A DNA stretch of 64,000 nt from Panaeolus papilionaceus (taxonomy: Eukaryota > Basidiomycota > Agaricomycetes > Agaricales), in assembly GCA_015501605.1 (NCBI GenBank), contig JADNRZ010000004.1, positions 1,674,001 to 1,738,000 on the forward strand, written 5' to 3'. Position 1 is the stretch's first letter. Each line of letters starts with the position of its first letter. The position numbers and the translations under genes were made by a program. This document shows, in pieces, positions 58,083-64,000 of this stretch. The notes beneath the pieces were generated by a model, which was not told where the DNA came from, made no database searches, and was given only the letters and a program-made list of their open reading frames with translations.

Positions 58083-60901
58083 TCATGTTCCAGTCAGCAT
58101 CGTCTTGGACAACAGGAGCTTGGTTTTTTCCACCACTAAAGGGTTGCTAAGCTTTGATGGCAGAACATCAAGCAGATTCGTCGTCGTTGCAAGGCTGGGG
58201 GCTAGCTTCTCAGTGGTGACCTTGCTGGGGTCGAAGGGATGAACTCCTGTCATGCGGAACGCAGACAGGATGTTTGCCTTGGTGAGTGCGTTTTTCAAAG
58301 CACTGATAACAATCTCCAGTAATGTCTCCTTACTCACTTCCACCCCACGCTCTTGCAACTGCTTGTCCCACTCCTGCCCCATAAATGTCTTAAAAGGTCC
58401 AAAAATCACAACATCCAAGCCCTGGTAGACATGAGTTGCATGGGATATGTAGCAAATGACAACAATGTGGTGCTCGCAAGCATAAAGAAGGAATTCAACA
58501 GTGTAATGTGAGTTGTGTCCATCAACCAAAAGCAACTGGTACTCCCCCTCCTTCAACTTATCCTTTGTCTGCTTATCAAAATCCTCCAGCCATGCTGTGC
58601 CAATCTCCCCATCTGTCCATCCCTTTTCTTGATATCCGATCCTATTAATTAAATTATTAGATTGCTTGTCACAGTAGATATGAATGAAATAATAAATTCA
58701 CCTTGGATTCGAAATCTTATCATTACCGTTGTCATCTCGACTAGGAACCCACTTGACATGGAATGCCTTCCCCTTAAAGATAATCGTAGGCTGAATGTAG
58801 GTCCCATCGGCGCAGATGGTGACAATAACAGTTGTGTTGTCGCAGCTTCCAGCACACTGCTGATAGACAGGACCTTTTGTTGCGCGCCCAGCAATCACCA
58901 CCTCCCGCTCGTTACCACGCTCCATCACACCACACTTGTCTGACCCATAAATGTTGTGGGGTTGGATGTCGAATTCCTTCATTGTATTCTTCAGCAGCTC
59001 CCAGTACTTTGCATCTGCCACCAGGTTGACTGCCCATCCACGCTTAGTCTCCAGGGGTGCAGAGCGTGTGGTTTTGAGTGCCCCCGTGTGACACTTGAGA
59101 AACCGTTGATGTGCTGAGCGCGGGGAAACACCTATACAACACCAACACAACAACACAACAAACCAACAACCTCAATAGAAGGTCTAAGGTCTTGTTACGA
59201 GCTACGAAGGTGTCCGTTGATGTCTGATCCTATGACAGTACTGCGTGTTCGAGGGGGAAATGTGACAAGTTGTCCGGTTCCTCACAAGGAGCAGCCGAAT
59301 TAAGTGTGTTTTTAAACTAGAGGTAGCAAGTCCAAGTGTTGTAGACAACCGAGGAATGATGCCAGTGTCTAGGCTCGAGATAAAATAACCCAAAGAGATA
59401 GCAAAGATGACCCTAAGACAACCAACAGGTGTACAAAGGCGACATCTCCCACTAACTCTGACAAGAGACACAACAGTCCACAACTGAAGATGTCCTTAGA
59501 ACCAACAATCGAGCCTTAGTCAGGCAAATGCACTCAACAATTCAATGACCGAGCTTGCAAACACACAAAATCCAACAAAAACCAATCAAATTCAACACAC
59601 TAGTCACACTCAAAGTACGCAAGAAACAACTCTTTGGGCCCTTAGACGCACACAATTGCTATCTAAGTCTTGGGGAGATTTTTCTACTCTTTATTCTATG
59701 ATTTACAGGGCTTTTTATACGAGAGTAGGGGTTTGGCTAAGAGAGTCGAATCAAACATAAGAGAAACTAAGAGAAAGAGCCAAGAGTGTCTTTGGAGAGC
59801 TGTCGATCACTCTGGCATACTAAGTAGTACTAAGAAAAGCTTGGTGAGTTGAATCACATGCCATATTATGAGGGTTGAACCTCTTTTACACCAGTTAGTC
59901 CAGCTTCACCACATCCATTGGTACCCTCAGACTGGCCTCAGCCAAGTCCGATCACATTCGTAACCCTCATCTTTGTTGTTTCCTTCTCCTAAGTCTCCTT
60001 TGTCCTCTGATAGTCCTGACTTGTGAGGTCTAGACCTCCTTCGGACTCAAGGATAGGATCGGAGCTCTTCAGCGCTTAAGGTCGTAGCTTCTTAGAGGTC
60101 TTGTTCCACGGTGATCCCCGTTGATGGCATCACATGCCTTTGTAGGCTTTATCTGTGGCAATGTATAAGTCGAGTGTCAATGTAGGAGTTCGTAGATAGG
60201 CTTTCTTAGGGTCTCAGGGTAATAGCATGCCTCGTAGACTCGTTAATATAAGAGGTGTTTATCAACGAAGGTCCGACTTAAGTGCTAGTCATGACCTGAT
60301 AAGTTCTAAGGTCCTGACACACAACTCCGAGACGTTTGACTACTGTCTGCGGTCCCCGTAGCCATTCCAAGATCCCTCGAATGATGGTTTTACGTTGTTT
60401 TCAAGGACTGAACACATTTTCAGCATATCACTGTGCTGTCCAATTTACCCCCACCCCATCATCTGGGAAGACACGAATGGGGTCCTCACCTCCATACTTC
60501 ATTATGCATATCAGGTCGACATGCTCCTTTAGGCGACAATGGCTCCATGGAAACCCACGAAGTGCCATCTTGATGCACATTGCCACAACTGACCGCTCCT
60601 CAGCTCTCAGCAACCACTGCTGCTGTTTGACAAGCTCAGCGTGAGTGCGCTTCCCTGCGACCCAGTTCTGGAGTGTGGAATGTGATATCGGAATCTTTAT
60701 ACCAGTTTCGAGGAAAAATTCCTTCTGGACGCAGTCACAAACAGTGTGGTAGCCCATAGGAGTACAACAAGATTTGTTGTGTGTGTGGGCTTTGTGCTCT
60801 GCTTTGTAGAGCACCACAGCACGATTCATGAGGAGATCGTGAACCTCATTGAAAGAAAGATGTGAATAAGGAGGGGGAAAGCGTTTTCTAGTAGGGGGCA
60901 T
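58083..60901 (-). pseudogene. Pogo-type DDE transposase interrupted by a 1.3 kb insertion
   Basis: The N-terminal exon (60901 down to 60432) has a helix-turn-helix with IPISHSTLQNWVAGKRTH and RGFPWSHCRLKEH, the psq and CENP-B type DNA-binding region. After the insertion the frame resumes AHQRFLKCHTG and contains NIYGSDKCGVMERG (first Asp). It splices across a short intron (about 58698-58640) to IGYQEKGWTDGEIG, LLLVDGHNSHYTVEFLLYA (second Asp) and THVYQGLDVVIFGPFK (third Asp). The C terminus (MTGVHPFDPSKVT) ends at 58083, shorter than usual relatives, which continue into a coiled-coil module. Ignoring the insertion, no stop or frameshift was seen. It moves DNA by cut and paste at TA targets in the nucleus. 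This copy is disabled. Confidence 0.82.
59110..60438. mobile_element. 1315 bp insertion with CAGCACA target duplication
   Basis: The insertion (59117-60431) splits the transposase between its DNA-binding and catalytic parts. The sequence TGTGCTG (CAGCACA on the minus strand) is present at both borders (60432-60438 and 59110-59116). Joining across it restores the transposase frame exactly. The insert has no recognisable coding sequence and no clear terminal inverted repeats. A solo LTR or non-autonomous element are both possible, depending on whether the true duplication is 5 or 7-8 bp. Confidence 0.7.
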
Positions 60902-60944
60902 GGCATCTACGTAGATAGTATTGATGGTGTATTTATCTACTTTC

Positions 60945-61311
60945 TTATCTCTGCACTATAAATAACTCATACTTGGCATACACTTTATATATCATCCAGT
61001 GTGCTTCAGAGCATGAAACTACATTCATTCGAAAGCTTTTATTAATATCTTTCAATTGGTATATAAAGCGTAGCATATGGCGGAGTACCCTTTCCTCAGC
61101 AGAGGCAAACATTTTTGAGATGCTCAAAAATGTCACTTGACTTGAGCACCATATGCACCTTATCTCACCATGGGTACATTGCCTGACATCACTCAAAATA
61201 CATTCATACTGACACAATTTCTATCTACAAGACGCATGCTAATACATGCTTGTGCGCTTCGAAATGCAGATGTGCGTCAGTGTTTTATGACCAAGTGTTT
61301 CACTGCATAGT
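60945..61311. other. Upstream flank of the pogo transposase
   Basis: Probably the 5' non-coding part of the pogo element, between the start codon and the terminal repeat at 61312-61340. A 90-codon minus frame here has no recognisable motif. Confidence 0.4.
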
Positions 61312-61340
61312 GGTGTATCATGTGATGGTGGAACACTGTA
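61312..61340. repeat. TIR-like 29 bp repeat, copy 2
   Basis: Second copy of the repeat described at 58053, in the same orientation. Its position 410 bp upstream of the transposase start and its outer end TACAGTG make it the likely 5' terminus of the pogo element. The matching inverted 3' end was not found. Confidence 0.7.
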
Positions 61341-61753
61341 AATGCCAACTTTGGGAGCAAGTTAACTGCACCAAAGAATGACTCAACTCTGTCTCTGTCA
61401 CTTTCAATCTTGACCTTATGGACAGCTTCAAAAACCACAAGTGTGTATGTGTATTACTGCTTAAATTATTATCTGTCATTGTCAACTGATATCGCATATG
61501 TACTATGTAGCCTCTGAGCCCAGTTGGTCATTCTTATGATGATCACTCTGAAATTGTGCAGGGAACTTATGTAGGTATCTCAATTGTCTAATAGCTGAGC
61601 TTGGCTGATGATTTTTTCTTAAGGTTCTGTCAGTTGATATGTTCTCAACTGACCAGGTTGCTCTAGGATGAGCAATTGAGGAGATCAAAGCAACTTGGTC
61701 ATGCAAAAAGCATGGCCATTGCTTTGTCACTCTGAATGGTGCTCATGTTGAGC

Positions 61754-61987
61754 TCAACTGTTTCTGTCTGGCCGCTTTTGGGAATGCAATTGTAAGTTGT
61801 ATTTATTTGGCACCAACTTGATTCTAATTGTCAGTGATGATGGACACCCAGATCTTTGGGAGAAAGGATTTGTAACCTGACTGAACATCTCATAGTTACA
61901 TAGAGTATTATACACAGTACCTATGGAACATCCAGCAAGATCACAAATCTCCTCCATAGTCATTTCATCTGTATACTGTAGTACCAA
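61754..61987 (-). pseudogene. Helix-turn-helix fragment of a Tc1/IS630-type transposase
   Basis: The minus frame contains DEMTMEEICDLAGCSIGTVY followed by NTLCNYEMF and a Ser/Gly/Pro linker (QRSGCPSSL). This is the layout of the first helix-turn-helix and GRPR-like linker of basidiomycete Tc1-type transposases with a DDE_3 domain. The catalytic domain is not readable downstream in this frame. The neighbouring minus frame 61503-61730 may be its decayed continuation. Confidence 0.45.
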
Positions 61988-63476
61988 TGGACCATATGGT
62001 CTTTGAGGTCATTAGATATTATTGTCAATGCACAAGATCATGCTGAGGACTGCTCTTGTTGCTGCTGCTCATCAATTGATTACTGATCTCATCTTACTTG
62101 TTTGGCTCAGGCACCAACTCATGTGATCCATTTCAAAAAATCGCATTTTCAGGGAATTATGCAATGCACTGTAATATTATGCCAAAAAATTTATATAAAA
62201 CTTATTAATTGTTTTTTCATCATATTTTAGCTTTATAATGTCTTTGTATATCGTATATAATTTTATTTTGATTTTACAATTTTTCCCACAATTTTTCCCA
62301 ATTTATTTTCAATTTTATTTCAATTTTTTGTGTATTTTATGAGTCTTATCTTATTGTTATCTTATCATTATTGTTATCTTTTCTAATCTAGTCTATTATA
62401 TAATAATGAAAAATAATATTAAATTTATCATGTGATGTCACATGCTTGGCCTGTGCACAAACCATCACACAATGTGACAATCTGGAAAATGATGTTGGTG
62501 GAAAAGGTTAGCAACTGATGCAAGCTTAAACTGAAGCGCTTGACCAATGTTGAGGGTTTGGAAGATGATGTTCAAGATGAGGTGGGTAAGGGTGCATAGT
62601 GTAGGAGATGGTGGATGAGAGGGAAAATGGAATTGGACTTGCAAACAAGTCCAGAGAGTGGGCAAACAACGCCAAATATTAAACAAAGAAATCTTGTGAT
62701 CATGGTGGTGTTGGTAGAGATTGAATGTTGCTTTGAGCATTTTGAACTTTCAACTGTACACTGTAACACTCATCCTTACCCTCTCCTCTCCACCATCCTC
62801 ACCCTCACCAGCACAATGTGGTCACTTTGTGACACATCCTCTCTCATCTTCACTCCCCTTCCACACACAGGTTGCACCCATGGTAAGTCCCTCTGACACA
62901 CTCTGCAATGCCCACTCTCGCTAACATTTCCCTCATGATCAGATAGGCTCATGCTCAAGAGGGATAACAGGTATTGTACCATCATACATGCCTTCATAAG
63001 ACATACTAACAAAGGAATTATTCTACAGATACCCTGCTTCATACCACAACACCCCCTCCCCAGTCCAAGTCACCCATGTTCCCAACCATCAGTGTGCATC
63101 TTATATTTCCATCATCATTTGACCTGCCAGCCTACCCTTCAATGCTCTGGTCCATTCACCTTCCCTATATAGACTTGTTGTTCCATCCCTTTTACACTCC
63201 TTATTCCCCCTCCTGCAGTGTTTTATATGTTGTGATTTTGTTTAAACACTTGCTCTTCTCTTGATTAATGATACTTGTTTAAACAATTTATGTATCTTTG
63301 TTTAATGGTAATTAATCTATTAATTAATTCATTGTTTAATTGTTTCCTGATCTAGCTGTTTAAACAGCTAGATGTTTAACTGTTTGGTCAGTTATCTTAT
63401 CCATTTAAACATGCATCTAGTAGCCAATCTTGTATACTAATAGTAACAGTTATGTAATATTTAAATAACTGTTTAA
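61988..63476. other. AT-rich region without a supported gene
   Basis: 62200-62400 is a very AT-rich low-complexity tract with TTTTTCCCAATTT-type repeats. 62470-63230 has only short frames. 63240-63480 is rich in GTTTAAAC and TTAATTAAT motifs. Confidence 0.5.
63350..63373. repeat. Perfect 24 bp palindrome
   Basis: Twelve-base half ATCTAGCTGTTT followed directly by its reverse complement. It lies in a TTTAAAC-rich tract beside the recombinase-like fragment and may be a protein-binding or recombination site. Confidence 0.85.
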
Positions 63477-63790
63477 TCAAATTTTGTTTAAACGAAAATT
63501 CTTCGTATTGTTGGACTGTTTATAACCAAACCCCATTGTATTTTTGATGAAATACCCATTAATGTTCTGACCATGAAATCCTGCTGCAGCAACAATTGCA
63601 TCAATGGGGAGGGAGTGATTATACAAGCTCCAGGATCCAGCGATTGACCAATTTCCCAGAGCATGCACACTATCAATTGATGCACCCATGGCGATAGCTG
63701 TTGTTGCAGTATACAAGCAACCACTATGAGTGACTTGATAGTGCTCAAGCCCAAGTCGTTCCTTTTGCTCTCGACACTGCTTGTGGTGAT
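63477..63790 (-). pseudogene. Tyrosine-recombinase-like C-terminal fragment
   Basis: The minus frame reads from about 63790: CREQKERLGLEHYQVTHSGC, then LYTATTAIAMGASIDSV, HALGNWSIAGSW and LYNHSLPIDAIVAAAGF. The order H-x-x-(R)...ATTAIAMGAS...LGxWS...Y matches the C-terminal catalytic half of tyrosine recombinases (second His/Arg, then Trp/His, then Tyr nucleophile), as found in Crypton or DIRS-type elements. The usual Arg after the His is replaced by Cys (HSGC), so it is probably inactive. The N-terminal half is not visible. Confidence 0.45.
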
Positions 63791-64000
63791 CTATACATTT
63801 GTGGTATTTGAATAATGATTACAGTATGACTAAAAACACAAACACTTACTATCATAGGACATTGGTTCTATATCCAAACGTCCAGACACAAACAAATAAA
63901 TATGATACCATGCTCAGTACATTTTCTTTGTCTTCTCCTTCACCTTTGATTTTGTGAGTTGAGATGTTGAAGTGGTGATGTTATGACCAGCCTCATGTCT

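Overview
This is nuclear DNA from a basidiomycete fungus, most likely an Agaricomycete. Almost every gene is cut by 50-70 bp GT-AG introns. The window carries transposase families typical of mushroom-forming fungi (KDZ with a CxC2 zinc cluster, Plavaka, pogo-type DDE). It also has basidiomycete-type orphan proteins (a DUF6698-like protein, FunK1-like kinase fragments, a RecQ-like helicase tail). No prokaryotic, rRNA or tRNA features were recognised.

Layout. 0-11 kb is accessory DNA: a proline-repeat protein, a small basic-region protein (minus strand), a nearly complete KDZ transposase gene (3998-7773, with an open acidic tail to 8001), a short-repeat and hairpin cluster, a fragment resembling the C terminus of basidiomycete integrase-core proteins, and a frameshifted orphan gene. 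11-17 kb holds degenerate repeats, a reverse transcriptase fragment (minus), and a 300-codon orphan gene whose fourth exon is split by a 692 bp fold-back Tc1/mariner-like MITE with identical 328 bp arms. 17.9-22.2 kb is a Plavaka transposase gene (minus) whose ten exons join into one uninterrupted 1263-codon frame. 23-33 kb contains orphan genes on the plus strand and a RecQ-like helicase C-terminal remnant.

34.8-47.1 kb is the conserved housekeeping block: an Old Yellow Enzyme-type flavin oxidoreductase, two Ras-family GTPases in the same orientation with the same CVVL prenylation box, and the nucleoporin Nup133. One Ras (37063-38321) is predicted to have Phe at the Gly13 position and an extra residue in switch I; the other (40945-42079) is canonical.

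47.4-64 kb is a transposon graveyard: an F-box exon followed by a solo-LTR-like block, a broken Ty1/copia element, a fold-back element built from GGGAGTCCCT-type arrays, FunK1-like kinase fragments interrupted by a 955 bp TRIM-like element with 121 bp terminal repeats, a gene with a pogo-transposase-like C-terminal module, a pogo DDE transposase interrupted by a 1.3 kb insertion, a small helix-turn-helix transposase fragment and a tyrosine-recombinase-like fragment.

The genes do not form a pathway. The main biology is mobile-element turnover around a short core of conserved genes. The strongest new observations are the very recent MITE insertion in an otherwise intact gene, the unusual Ras paralogue, the intact Plavaka gene, and three genes with an in-frame stop followed by a long open, mostly acidic tail. 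Exon boundaries were assigned by eye from reading-frame continuity and GT-AG signals.
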